Positions 9,612-17,514 of a stretch of DNA of 64,000 bases are shown here, piece after piece. Origin of the DNA: Proteobacteria bacterium SG_bin6 (GTDB taxonomy: Bacteria; Pseudomonadota; Alphaproteobacteria; Sphingomonadales; Sphingomonadaceae). The position numbers and the translations under genes were made by a program. The notes beneath the pieces were generated by a model. The model was not told where the DNA came from and did not search any database. It saw only the letters and a list, made by a program, of their open reading frames with translations. The stretch is taken from positions 62,001 to 126,000 of the forward strand of contig LWDJ01000044.1 in assembly GCA_002083435.1 (NCBI GenBank). Direction: 5' to 3'. Each line of letters begins with the position of its first letter. Positions within the stretch are counted from its first letter, which is position 1.

Positions 9612-10970
9612 CTAACGCGCCGTGCCGGCACGCAGCAGCCGTGCCAACAGCGCGATGGCGCGATCGATATCGGCGTCGGTCGTGCGCCAGGAACAAACGC
9701 TGAGCCTTGCAGCCGGCGCACCCTGCCAGATGGTGGGGCCAAACCAGATCTCGCCCGAGGCCGCCGCTGCCTGGCGCACCTGCTCGGTTTGTTCGCTAGA
9801 GCCGGCGCGGATCAGCACTTGGTTGAGCACGACGTCGTTCAACACCTCGAACCCCGCCGCCGCCAGCCCGTCGCCGAGGCGCCGCGCCTGCGCGCGGTGG
9901 CGATCGACCAGCGCCGCCACGCCTTCGCGCCCCAGCGAGCGCAGCGCCGCCCAGATCGCCACGCCGCGCGCGCGACGCGAGAATTCCAGCGTCAGATTCT
10001 TCTGCGCGTCGGGTTCGGAGGTCGCATAGGCGGCGTCGCTGTTCATCGCCGCCGCCAGCGCACCGGCATCGCGGCAGATGCTCATCGCGCCGTCATAGGG
10101 CGTGTTGAGCCATTTATGGCCGTCAGTCGTCCAGCTATCGGCGAGGGCGATCCCCTCGGTCAGCGGGCGCGAGGCGGCGGCGGCGCGCGCCCAGAGCCCG
10201 AAAGCGCCATCGACATGCACCCACGCGCCCGCCTCCCGCGCGCAGGGCAGGATCGCGGCGAAGGGATCGAACGATCCAGTGTTCACCTCGCCCGCCTGCA
10301 GGCACAGGATCGTGCGATCATCGAGCGGCGGCAAACGCGCCGGATCGACCCGCCCCTGCCCGTCCACCGGCGCCAGGATTACCCGTTCAAGCCCGAAGCC
10401 CAACAGCCGCAGCGCCTTCTTCACGGTGATGTGCGCCGTCTCACTGATCACCACCCGCAGCGGCGGCGCCCCGTCCAAGCCCTGTGCGTCGAAATTCCAC
10501 CCCAGCCGGCCAAGCAGGGTGCGGCGCGCGGCGGTGAGGCAGCCGATCGTGCACGCGCTCGCCGAGGTGCCGAACCCCACCGCGCTCTCGCGCGGCAGAT
10601 CGAGGATCTCGGTGATCCAGCGCCCGGCAACACGCTCGATCGCCGCCGGGCCCGGCGCGCCGACAGCGGAGGCCGCGCTCTGGTCCCAGGCGAGCACCAG
10701 CCGCTCGGCGGCGGCGGCGACTGGCAGGCTCGCGCCCTTCACGAAGCCGAAATAGCGCGGCCCGTTCGAGGCGACTGTCGCCGGCGACCCGAGCCGGTCA
10801 AGCATCGCCAGCGTCTCCTCCGGCGCGGCGCCCTGCACCGGCAAGGGCTCGTCGAAACCGCTGAGCGCGGCGAGCGCCTCGGGATCGGGATAGGCACGGC
10901 GGGCGCTGCTTGTCGCAACATAATTGCGGGCACGGGCATCGGCATCGGCGAGCAGATCAAGTTCGGTCAT
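9612..10970 (-). CDS. Pyridoxal-phosphate-dependent decarboxylase (group II amino acid decarboxylase family)
   Basis: A 452-residue cytosolic enzyme of the aromatic-L-amino-acid/glutamate decarboxylase fold. Key residues are Lys286 in TTDGHKWLN (Schiff base to PLP), Asp254 in VHVDGAFG and His180 in ISETAH. The frame stays open 147 codons upstream, but ATG 10970 (MTELDLLADADARARNYV) gives the family-like N-terminus and leaves a promoter region shared with the divergent lysR gene. The substrate cannot be read from sequence. The neighbouring LysR protein is the likely regulator. Confidence 0.9.
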   Translation of the reverse strand: MTELDLLADADARARNYVATSSARRAYPDPEALAALSGFDEPLPVQGAAPEETLAMLDRLGSPATVASNGPRYFGFVKGASLPVAAAAERLVLAWDQSAASAVGAPGPAAIERVAGRWITEILDLPRESAVGFGTSASACTIGCLTAARRTLLGRLGWNFDAQGLDGAPPLRVVISETAHITVKKALRLLGFGLERVILAPVDGQGRVDPARLPPLDDRTILCLQAGEVNTGSFDPFAAILPCAREAGAWVHVDGAFGLWARAAAASRPLTEGIALADSWTTDGHKWLNTPYDGAMSICRDAGALAAAMNSDAAYATSEPDAQKNLTLEFSRRARGVAIWAALRSLGREGVAALVDRHRAQARRLGDGLAAAGFEVLNDVVLNQVLIRAGSSEQTEQVRQAAAASGEIWFGPTIWQGAPAARLSVCSWRTTDADIDRAIALLARLLRAGTAR

Positions 10971-11037
10971 GGCGTGTCTCCCGCCCGACTTGTCGCTGCG
11001 CGGCGGGTGCAATGCGAGCGATATGAGATTGCCAGGG

Positions 11038-11056
11038 TTGTGACTCCTTGTCACAA
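11038..11056. promoter_or_regulatory. Inverted repeat, probable LysR operator
   Basis: Perfect 7-bp arms TTGTGAC and GTCACAA around TCCTT, ending 7 bases before the GTG at 11064 of the LysR gene and 68 bases before the divergent decarboxylase start. Its size and place fit a LysR T-N11-A type site used for autorepression and control of the divergent gene. Binding is inferred. Confidence 0.6.
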
Positions 11057-11063
11057 TGCGCGC

Positions 11064-11972
11064 GTGACGATCCCCTCGCTGCAAAGTCTGCGCGCCCTGG
11101 AGGCGGCGGTGCGGCTCGAGAGCTACAGCGCCGCCGCGCGCGAGCTGGGGCTGACGCATAGCGCGATCAGCCACCGCATCCGCGAGCTGGAGGCGCGGAT
11201 GGGCGCGCGCTTGTTCGAGCGCCAGGGACAAAGGATGATCCCCAGCACCCGCGCCCGCGCGCTGGCCGACCCCGTCGGGCGCGCGCTCGCGCTGCTGGCG
11301 GAGACCTTCCCGCCCGAGCAGCGAGCGCGCCAGCCGCTGCGGGTGAGCGTGCTCCCCTCCTTCGCGCATCGCTGGCTGGTGCCGCGCCTTGCCGCGTTCC
11401 GCGCGGCGCATCCGGGGATCGACGTGCAGCTCGACGCGCGGCTGGAACTCGCCGTGCCCGGGCAGCGCGGCATCGACGCCGGGTTACGCTATGGCGCGGG
11501 CGACTGGCCGGGTATGCTCGCCACCCACCTAGCGGGCGAGCGGCTGTTTCCAGTGTTGGCGCCGGACTATGCCGAACGCCTTGACCTCCGCGCTCCCGCC
11601 GACCTGGCACGCGCGACACTGCTCCGCCACCTGCGCCAGCACTGGCAGCCTTGGTTCGCCGCCGCCGGCCTGACGATCGCGGAGCCGCGCGAGGGGCCAT
11701 TTTATGAAGATGCCGGATTGCTGCTGGAGGCTGCCGCTGCGGGCGAAGGCGTGGCGCTCGCGCGGGGGCTGCTTGTTGCCCGCGATCTAGCGAGCGGCCG
11801 GCTCGTCGCGCCCTTCGCCATCTCGGTGGGCGATCAGAGCGCTTATTATCTCGTCCGCCCTGCCACGGCGCGCCGCGCCAATGCCGCCGCCGATGTGCTC
11901 GCGCGCTGGGTCAAGGCGACCCTCGCGGCGGAGGAGGCTGGCGGACCAACGCAAGCGCTGCCCAAAGTTTAG
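11064..11972 (+). CDS. LysR-family transcriptional regulator
   Basis: 302 residues. An N-terminal winged helix-turn-helix (LQSLRALEAAVRLESYSAAA, then LTHSAISHRIRELEARMG and LFERQGQ) is followed by a periplasmic-binding-like effector domain of the GcvA type. GTG 11064 is chosen because it places the HTH at the usual distance from the N-terminus; a GTG at 11040 lies inside the operator-like palindrome. It is divergent from the PLP decarboxylase, the classic arrangement for a regulator and its target. Confidence 0.9.
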   Translation: MTIPSLQSLRALEAAVRLESYSAAARELGLTHSAISHRIRELEARMGARLFERQGQRMIPSTRARALADPVGRALALLAETFPPEQRARQPLRVSVLPSFAHRWLVPRLAAFRAAHPGIDVQLDARLELAVPGQRGIDAGLRYGAGDWPGMLATHLAGERLFPVLAPDYAERLDLRAPADLARATLLRHLRQHWQPWFAAAGLTIAEPREGPFYEDAGLLLEAAAAGEGVALARGLLVARDLASGRLVAPFAISVGDQSAYYLVRPATARRANAAADVLARWVKATLAAEEAGGPTQALPKV

Positions 11973-12059
11973 GCAACCGGGGCGACTATGCCTCGTGGAA
12001 GGGCAGGCCCAACGGCGATCGCTGCCCCGCAACCGCGCGGTCTCGCGGCCCTTCCCGTA

Positions 12060-12075
12060 TGGCACGAAGCTTGTA
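12060..12075 (+). promoter_or_regulatory. Candidate sigma-54 (-24/-12) promoter of glnBA
   Basis: TGGCACGAAGCTTGTA matches the consensus TGGCACG-N4-TTGCA at all fixed positions except one (T for C in the -12 element), 46 bases before the glnB start. NtrC/sigma-54 control of glnBA is established in many proteobacteria; here it is inferred from this match. Confidence 0.6.
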
Positions 12076-12120
12076 AGATGGCGGGCGCGAACGGGCACAA
12101 GCCGGGCGGGGACGAGTCTC

Positions 12121-12459
12121 GTGAAAAAAGTCGAAGCGATCATCAAGCCCTTCAAACTCGATGAGGTGAAGGAGGCGCTGCACGAAGTCGGCGTCTCGGG
12201 CATCACCGTCACCGAGGCCAAGGGGTTTGGCCGGCAAAAGGGCCATACCGAACTGTATCGCGGCGCCGAATATGTCGTCGACTTCCTGCCCAAGGTGAAG
12301 CTCGAAGTCGTGATCGACGATGCGCTCGCCGGGCGCGTGGTCGAAGCCATCGCGCAGGCGGCACACACCGGCCGCATCGGCGACGGCAAGATTTTCGTGA
12401 TGCCGGTTGAAAGCGCCCTGCGCATCCGCACCGGCGAGCGCGACGAAAACGCGATCTAA
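12121..12459 (+). CDS. glnB: Nitrogen regulatory protein P-II
   Basis: A 112-residue trimeric signal protein that reports nitrogen/2-oxoglutarate status to glutamine synthetase adenylylation and NtrBC. It starts with GTG. The T-loop carries the uridylylation site Tyr51 (LYRGAEYVVDF) and the C-terminal TGRIGDGKIFV signature is intact. It lies 43 bases upstream of glnA, the usual glnBA operon of alphaproteobacteria. GlnB rather than GlnK is favoured by linkage to glnA instead of amtB. Confidence 0.96.
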   Translation: MKKVEAIIKPFKLDEVKEALHEVGVSGITVTEAKGFGRQKGHTELYRGAEYVVDFLPKVKLEVVIDDALAGRVVEAIAQAAHTGRIGDGKIFVMPVESALRIRTGERDENAI

Positions 12460-12502
12460 CCCACCCCTTTTTCCTGTCTCACCCCAACTGAAAGGCACCA
12501 TC

Positions 12503-13915
12503 ATGGCGAACACGCCGGCCGATATTCTGAAGATGATCGAGTCCGAGGAGATCGAATGGGTCGATCTGCGCTTCACCGATCCCAAGGGGAAGTGGCAGCA
12601 CCTCACCATGGTGTCGTCGGTCGTCGGCGAGGATGAGTTGACCGACGGCTTCATGTTCGACGGGTCCTCGATCGCCGGCTGGAAGGCGATCAACGAAAGC
12701 GACATGATTCTGAAGCCCGATCTGGACGCGGTCTATGTCGACCCGTTCAGCGCGACGCCGATGCTGATCGTGGTTTGCGACATCGTCGAACCCTCGACCG
12801 GCGAACTCTACGCGCGCGATCCGCGCTCGACCGCGAAGCGGGCCGAAACCTATCTGAAGGGCACCGGCATCGGCGACACCGTCTATGTCGGCCCCGAAGC
12901 CGAATTCTTCATGTTCGATGATGTGAAGTTCGAGAACAGCTATTCGACGAGCTATTACAAGCTCGACGACATCGAGCTGCCAACCAACACCGGCCGCGAT
13001 TATGAAGGCGGCAACCTTGCCCACCGGCCGCGCGCCAAGGGCGGCTATTTCCCGGTAGCGCCGGTCGATTCCGCGGTCGACATTCGCGGCGAGATGGTCT
13101 CGACCATGCTTGAAATGGGCCTGCCGTGCGACAAGCATCACCATGAGGTGGCGGCGGCTCAGCACGAACTTGGCCTAACTTTCGGCACGCTTGTGCAGAC
13201 GGCGGACCGGATGCAGGTGTATAAGTACGTCGTCCACCAAGTCGCGCATGCCTATGGCAAGACCGCGACCTTCATGCCCAAGCCGATCAAGGAAGATAAT
13301 GGCTCGGGGATGCACACCCATATGTCGATCTGGAAGGAAGGCACCCCACTATTCGCCGGCAATGGCTATGCCGGCCTCAGCGAAACATGCCTCTATTTCA
13401 TTGGCGGGGTAATCAAGCACGCCAAGGCGCTGAATGCTTTCACCAACCCCAGCACCAACAGCTATAAGCGGCTGGTGCCGGGCTATGAGGCGCCGGTGCT
13501 GCTCGCTTATTCGAGCCGCAACCGCTCGGCCTCGTGCCGCATCCCCTATGGCGCGGGCGCCAAGGCCAAGCGTGTCGAGTTCCGCTTCCCCGATGCGCTC
13601 GCCAACCCCTATCTCGCTTATGCCGCGATCCTAATGGCGGGGCTGGACGGTATCCAGAACCGCATTCACCCGGGCGAGCCGATGGACAAGAACCTTTATG
13701 ATCTGCCGCCCGCCGAGCTCGCCAATGTGCCGACCGTATGCGGAAGCTTGCGCGAGGCCCTCGACAGTCTGGAGGCCGACATGGACTTCCTGCTGAAGGG
13801 CGATGTGTTCAGCAAGGATCAGATCGAAGCCTATGTCGAACTGAAGCGCGAAGACGTCGCCCGCTGGGAGATGACGCCGAGCCCGGTCGAGTTCGACATG
13901 TATTATAGCGCCTGA
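12503..13915 (+). CDS. glnA: Type I glutamine synthetase
   Basis: Makes glutamine from glutamate, ammonia and ATP; dodecameric cytosolic enzyme. 470 residues, the normal GSI-beta length. Visible signatures are FDGSSIAGW, the ATP-binding GSGMHTHMSIW segment and NRSASCRIPY. The adenylylation site is Tyr399 in NLYDLPP, so activity is probably controlled by GlnE/GlnD together with the adjacent GlnB. ATG 12503 is preceded by an AAAGG-like ribosome site. A hairpin terminator follows. Confidence 0.97.
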   Translation: MANTPADILKMIESEEIEWVDLRFTDPKGKWQHLTMVSSVVGEDELTDGFMFDGSSIAGWKAINESDMILKPDLDAVYVDPFSATPMLIVVCDIVEPSTGELYARDPRSTAKRAETYLKGTGIGDTVYVGPEAEFFMFDDVKFENSYSTSYYKLDDIELPTNTGRDYEGGNLAHRPRAKGGYFPVAPVDSAVDIRGEMVSTMLEMGLPCDKHHHEVAAAQHELGLTFGTLVQTADRMQVYKYVVHQVAHAYGKTATFMPKPIKEDNGSGMHTHMSIWKEGTPLFAGNGYAGLSETCLYFIGGVIKHAKALNAFTNPSTNSYKRLVPGYEAPVLLAYSSRNRSASCRIPYGAGAKAKRVEFRFPDALANPYLAYAAILMAGLDGIQNRIHPGEPMDKNLYDLPPAELANVPTVCGSLREALDSLEADMDFLLKGDVFSKDQIEAYVELKREDVARWEMTPSPVEFDMYYSA

Positions 13916-13940
13916 TCCGGGCCTGATCGAAGAAATGCGC

Positions 13941-13970
13941 GGCGCGGGAATCGCTTCCCGCGCCGTATGT
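13941..13970 (+). terminator. Intrinsic terminator of glnBA
   Basis: Perfect 10-bp arms GGCGCGGGAA and TTCCCGCGCC with a TCGC loop, followed by GTATGTTTT, 26 bases after the glnA stop. Confidence 0.85.
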
Positions 13971-14098
13971 TTTGGCCCAGTATATTTACGATTGACCATT
14001 TCTAGATACCTGTTTTTATTTGTTATTTTCCGGTCAAGCCTCACTCGGCCTCGTTTGCGTTAACCACTGAAAAAGGTCCACCGTGGCTAGTCCCTTAC

Positions 14099-14407
14099 AT
14101 GGCAATTCAAGGCGGCACATTGGTTGGGCAAGCAGCGGGCGCGGCGGCGGCGTTGGTTGTCGCGACCTTCGCGCCGCCAGCGCGCGGCACACTGTTGATC
14201 GTGCCGCTCGGCGCGACCCCGGCGCATCGCCTGCTCGAGGTGCCCGGCGTCACGCTGCGCGGTCGCGGTCCCTTGTCTGGCAGCCTGGTGATCGAGGGCG
14301 ACGGCGCGCTGTTCTGGCCAGCGCTAGGGGATGGCTTGCTGGTGGTGCGTGGCAGCGCCACGAGCTGTGGCGGGAAGGAGACGACGGGGTGGCGGGCAAG
14401 CAACTGA
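14099..14407 (+). CDS. Small hypothetical protein coupled to the chemoreceptor
   Basis: 102 residues with a hydrophobic N-terminal stretch (AAGAAAALVVATFAPPARG) that could be a signal anchor. It continues into a compact Gly/Leu/Val-rich domain (GRGPLSGSLVIEGDGALFW) and ends near a Cys-Gly-Gly. The frame overlaps the start of the downstream chemoreceptor by 19 bases, and that gene's ribosome site lies inside this one, which suggests translational coupling. No function is recognised. A role with the receptor's sensing domain is only inferred from linkage. Confidence 0.6.
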   Translation: MAIQGGTLVGQAAGAAAALVVATFAPPARGTLLIVPLGATPAHRLLEVPGVTLRGRGPLSGSLVIEGDGALFWPALGDGLLVVRGSATSCGGKETTGWRASN

Positions 14408-15924
14408 CTCTCGACACGATGCGAACGACCGGGACGCGTGCGCTGGTCGCGCTGATGGCGCTCGGCGCGGGGACAACGCTGTTCACCGGATTGATCATCG
14501 GCAGTCCCACCACGCTTGCTGCGACGGCGCTCGCCGTCGCCGCCCTTATCGTGCCGGGCTGGAACCTCTACGCAGGGCGCGCCGACGCGCAGGCGCGGAT
14601 CACGCTTGGCATTGCGGTGCCGCTTACCGCGGCGGCGATGCTGCTCGTGCTTGCCGGGCACCCCTGGCAGACCGACATGCACATGGTGTTCTTCGCGCTG
14701 ATCGCGACGCTGGTAATCCTGTGCGATTGGCGCGCGATCGTGGCGGCGACTTTGGTCACCGCGGTCCACCATCTGCTGCTCGATTTCCTGGCGCCCGCCT
14801 ATGTCTTTGGCGGCAGCGCCAGCTTGGCGCGCGTCATCATGCACGCGGTGATCGTGCTGATCGAAGCCGGGGCGCTGGCGTGGACCGCCAATGCACTGCT
14901 CACCCTGCTCACCACCTCGGAACAAGTGCTCGCCGATGTCGCGGCGGCACATAACGCGATGGAAGCCGAGGCCGGTGCGCGTACCGGCGTGATCACGGCT
15001 GTCCGCGATGGCCTGCGCGAATTGGCGGCGGGCAACCTCACCGTGCGCATCGCCGCACCGTTCGACCCCGCCTTCGAGCCGCTGCGCGCTGATTTCAACG
15101 CGACCGCCGACCAGTTGCAAACGACGATGCAGGCGCTGGTCGAGGCGATCGGTTCGATCGAGACGAGCATCGCCGAAATCGGCGGCGCCGCCGACGATCT
15201 GTCGCGCCGCACCGAACGTCAGGCGGCGACACTCGAGGAGACCGCCGCCGCCGCGACCGAATCGAACCAGGCGGTGCAGGCGGTCGTCGCGCGCACCGGC
15301 GAGTCCGACCGGCTGTTCAGCGCGGTGATGACCGAGGCCGAGGCGAGCGACGCGGTCGTCTCCAATGCCAAGGCGGCGATGCGCGAGATCGCCAAATCCT
15401 CGCAATCAATCACCGCGATCGTCGGGCTGATCGACGGCATCGCGTTCCAGACCACCTTGCTCGCGCTCAACGCCGGGGTCGAGGCGGCGCGCTCGGGCGA
15501 AGCGGGGCGCGGCTTCGCGGTGGTCGCGACCGAGGTCCGCAGCCTTGCCGAAAAGGCGGCATCGGCGGCCGACGAGATCAAGCAGCTGATCGCGACCAGT
15601 GCCGGCCAGATCGACAATGGGGTGAAGCTCGTCGAACAGGCCGGCACCACTGTACGCCAGATCGTCGAGCGGTTCGGCTCGGTCCGTCAGCTGATCGGCG
15701 AGATCGCGCGCTCGAGCGAGGCGCAAGCGCAGGCGGTCGCGACCGTGAGCGGCGCGATCCGCGAGATCGACAAGGTTACGCAATCGAACGCCGCGATGGT
15801 CGAGGAATCGAGCGCCGCGACCCGCAGCCTGGCGAGCGATGTCGCCAAGCTGACCGACCTCACCCGCCAGTTCCGCTTTGAAGCGCAAGGAAGCGCGCCG
15901 CTGTCGATGCGGCACGCCGCCTGA
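14389..15924 (+). CDS. Methyl-accepting chemotaxis protein with multi-helix membrane sensor
   Basis: 511 residues. The first ~180 residues form about six transmembrane helices without a large periplasmic domain, with conserved-looking polar residues in the membrane (HPWQTDMHMVFF, CDWRA, TAVHHLLLDFL). A HAMP-like linker (GNLTVRIAAPFDPAF) follows, then a full MCP signalling domain (GIAFQTTLLALNAGVEAARS, GRGFAVVATEVRSLAEKA). GTG 14389 is chosen because AAGGAG lies 8 bases upstream; ATG 14419 is the alternative. It probably senses a membrane-linked cue (redox, energy or a lipophilic ligand) rather than a soluble periplasmic ligand (inference). Confidence 0.9.
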   Translation: MAGKQLTLDTMRTTGTRALVALMALGAGTTLFTGLIIGSPTTLAATALAVAALIVPGWNLYAGRADAQARITLGIAVPLTAAAMLLVLAGHPWQTDMHMVFFALIATLVILCDWRAIVAATLVTAVHHLLLDFLAPAYVFGGSASLARVIMHAVIVLIEAGALAWTANALLTLLTTSEQVLADVAAAHNAMEAEAGARTGVITAVRDGLRELAAGNLTVRIAAPFDPAFEPLRADFNATADQLQTTMQALVEAIGSIETSIAEIGGAADDLSRRTERQAATLEETAAAATESNQAVQAVVARTGESDRLFSAVMTEAEASDAVVSNAKAAMREIAKSSQSITAIVGLIDGIAFQTTLLALNAGVEAARSGEAGRGFAVVATEVRSLAEKAASAADEIKQLIATSAGQIDNGVKLVEQAGTTVRQIVERFGSVRQLIGEIARSSEAQAQAVATVSGAIREIDKVTQSNAAMVEESSAATRSLASDVAKLTDLTRQFRFEAQGSAPLSMRHAA

Positions 15925-15938
15925 ACCCGGCCCCCCTG

Positions 15939-15976
15939 GCGCCCGGGCAGCTGCCCGCCCGGGCGCTGTTTTTTTA
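15939..15976 (+). terminator. Intrinsic terminator of the chemoreceptor gene
   Basis: 10-bp arms GCGCCCGGGC and GCCCGGGCGC with an 8-nt loop, followed by a run of seven T. Confidence 0.92.
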
Positions 15977-16014
15977 TTTGCATCGCGTTTCGTTCTGGCG
16001 CCTGTTGACGCGAC

Positions 16015-17442
16015 ATGGACCGGCGTCAGCTTCTCGGCGGGATTGCCGCCCTTCCCCTGATCGGTGCCGGCACCGCTCATGCCGATGATGCTTATGCCGA
16101 CGACATGGCGATCCTGCGCGCCGCGCTGGCGCTGCATCCGGGGCTCTACCGCTATGCGACGCCCCGCGAGGTCGCGGACGGGCAAAACCGGCTCGCCGCG
16201 CTCTGGCCGGGTGCGGGGCTGGAGACGCGCTACCTCGCCCTGTCGCGCTTCCTCGCCACGCTGCGCTGCGGGCACAGCTATTGCAATTTCTTCAATCAGC
16301 GCCGCGCGATTGCCAAGGCGCTGTTCGACCGTCCGACCCGCCTGCCTTTCCACTTCCGCTGGATCGACGGCGCGATGATCGTGAGCGCCGATCCGAGCGG
16401 CACCCTGCCGCCCGGCTCCCGCGTCACCCAGATCAACAGCACGCCGAGCGCGGCGCTACTTGCCCGGCTGATGCGCTATGCCCGCGCCGACGGCCATAAT
16501 GACGGCAAGCGCCGCGCGCTGCTGGAAGTGCAGGGCGAGGACACGATCGAGACGTTCGATGTATTCCAGGGCCTGCTCGCGCCGCCGCCGCCGGGCGGAC
16601 ACCGGATCGAGGCGGTACTGCCCGACGGTGGCGCCAAGACGCTCGTTTTGCCCGGTATCGACCTCGCCGCGCGCCGGGCGATGATGACGAAGCTCGCCGA
16701 CGATGCCGAAGGCGCGCGCTGGCAATGGGCGATGCGCGGCGATGTCGCGTTGCTCACCATGCCCGGTTGGGCGCTCTACAACAGCAAATGGGATTGGGCC
16801 GGCTGGCTGGGAGAACGGCTCGATTCGCTCGGCGGCGCGCGGGGGCTGGTGATCGACCTGCGCGCCAATGAAGGCGGGCTCGATTGCGGCGACCCGATCC
16901 TGGCGCGATTGATCGAGCGACCGCTCGCGCCGCCCGCGATCGAGCAACGGCTGCGCTTCACCCGCACGCCGCCGGCGCTTGATCGCTATCTCGACACTTG
17001 GGACGACAGCTTCCGCCAGTTGGGGGTCGGCGGCGCGCCGCTGCCGGGCGGGTTCGTCGCCCGGCCCGGCGGCAATCGCGACATCACGATCCAGCCCGCC
17101 GCCAAACGGCTCAATCTGCCCGTCGCCGCGCTGATCTCGCCCACCAACAGCTCGGCGACTTTCCAGTTCGCGATGATGGCGCGGGCAAGCGGCAAGGTGC
17201 GCCTATTCGGGCAAACGACCGGCGGCAACCAGCGCGGCATCAACGGCGGCGCGTTCTTCTTCGTGCGGTTGCCCGAAAGCGGCATCGAGTTCGATCTGCC
17301 GCTGGTCGGCTATTTCGCACCGCCAGGCACCCCTGATGCCGGCCTCGCGCCAGATGTGTTCATCGCGCCCACCGCGCGAGACATCGCGGCCGGGCGCGAT
17401 CCCGCGCTCGACGCGGCGCTCGCCTGGGTCGCCCGCGCCTGA
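16015..17442 (+). CDS. S41-type peptidase-like secreted protein
   Basis: 475 residues with a Tat-like signal peptide (MDRRQLLGGIAALPLIGAG, cut near AHA-DD), so probably periplasmic. The C-terminal half resembles the tail-specific protease (S41) core: a GLVIDLRANEGG segment near residue 280 and ISPTNSSATFQFA near residue 372, where S41 enzymes carry the catalytic Ser, then GQTTGGNQRG. The N-terminal half (LALSRFLATLRCGHSYCNF) matches the helical region of S41 relatives. The substrate is unknown. It stands alone between two terminator-like regions. Confidence 0.8.
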   Translation: MDRRQLLGGIAALPLIGAGTAHADDAYADDMAILRAALALHPGLYRYATPREVADGQNRLAALWPGAGLETRYLALSRFLATLRCGHSYCNFFNQRRAIAKALFDRPTRLPFHFRWIDGAMIVSADPSGTLPPGSRVTQINSTPSAALLARLMRYARADGHNDGKRRALLEVQGEDTIETFDVFQGLLAPPPPGGHRIEAVLPDGGAKTLVLPGIDLAARRAMMTKLADDAEGARWQWAMRGDVALLTMPGWALYNSKWDWAGWLGERLDSLGGARGLVIDLRANEGGLDCGDPILARLIERPLAPPAIEQRLRFTRTPPALDRYLDTWDDSFRQLGVGGAPLPGGFVARPGGNRDITIQPAAKRLNLPVAALISPTNSSATFQFAMMARASGKVRLFGQTTGGNQRGINGGAFFFVRLPESGIEFDLPLVGYFAPPGTPDAGLAPDVFIAPTARDIAAGRDPALDAALAWVARA

Positions 17443-17514
17443 CTCAACGCCGTTCCCGGCTTGCCCGCCGGCGCCCCGCTTGCCACACAGGCGCGACAGC
17501 TTTGGGAGAGAGTC

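Noticed and set aside
9514..9696. 60-codon minus-strand frame between the AraC and decarboxylase genes
   Set aside because: No ribosome site, no hydrophobic or domain pattern, and it overlaps the decarboxylase 3' end.
10971..11411. N-terminal extension of the PLP decarboxylase frame by 147 codons
   Set aside because: The extension is Arg/Ala-rich, lies inside the divergent lysR gene and does not resemble the family N-terminus.
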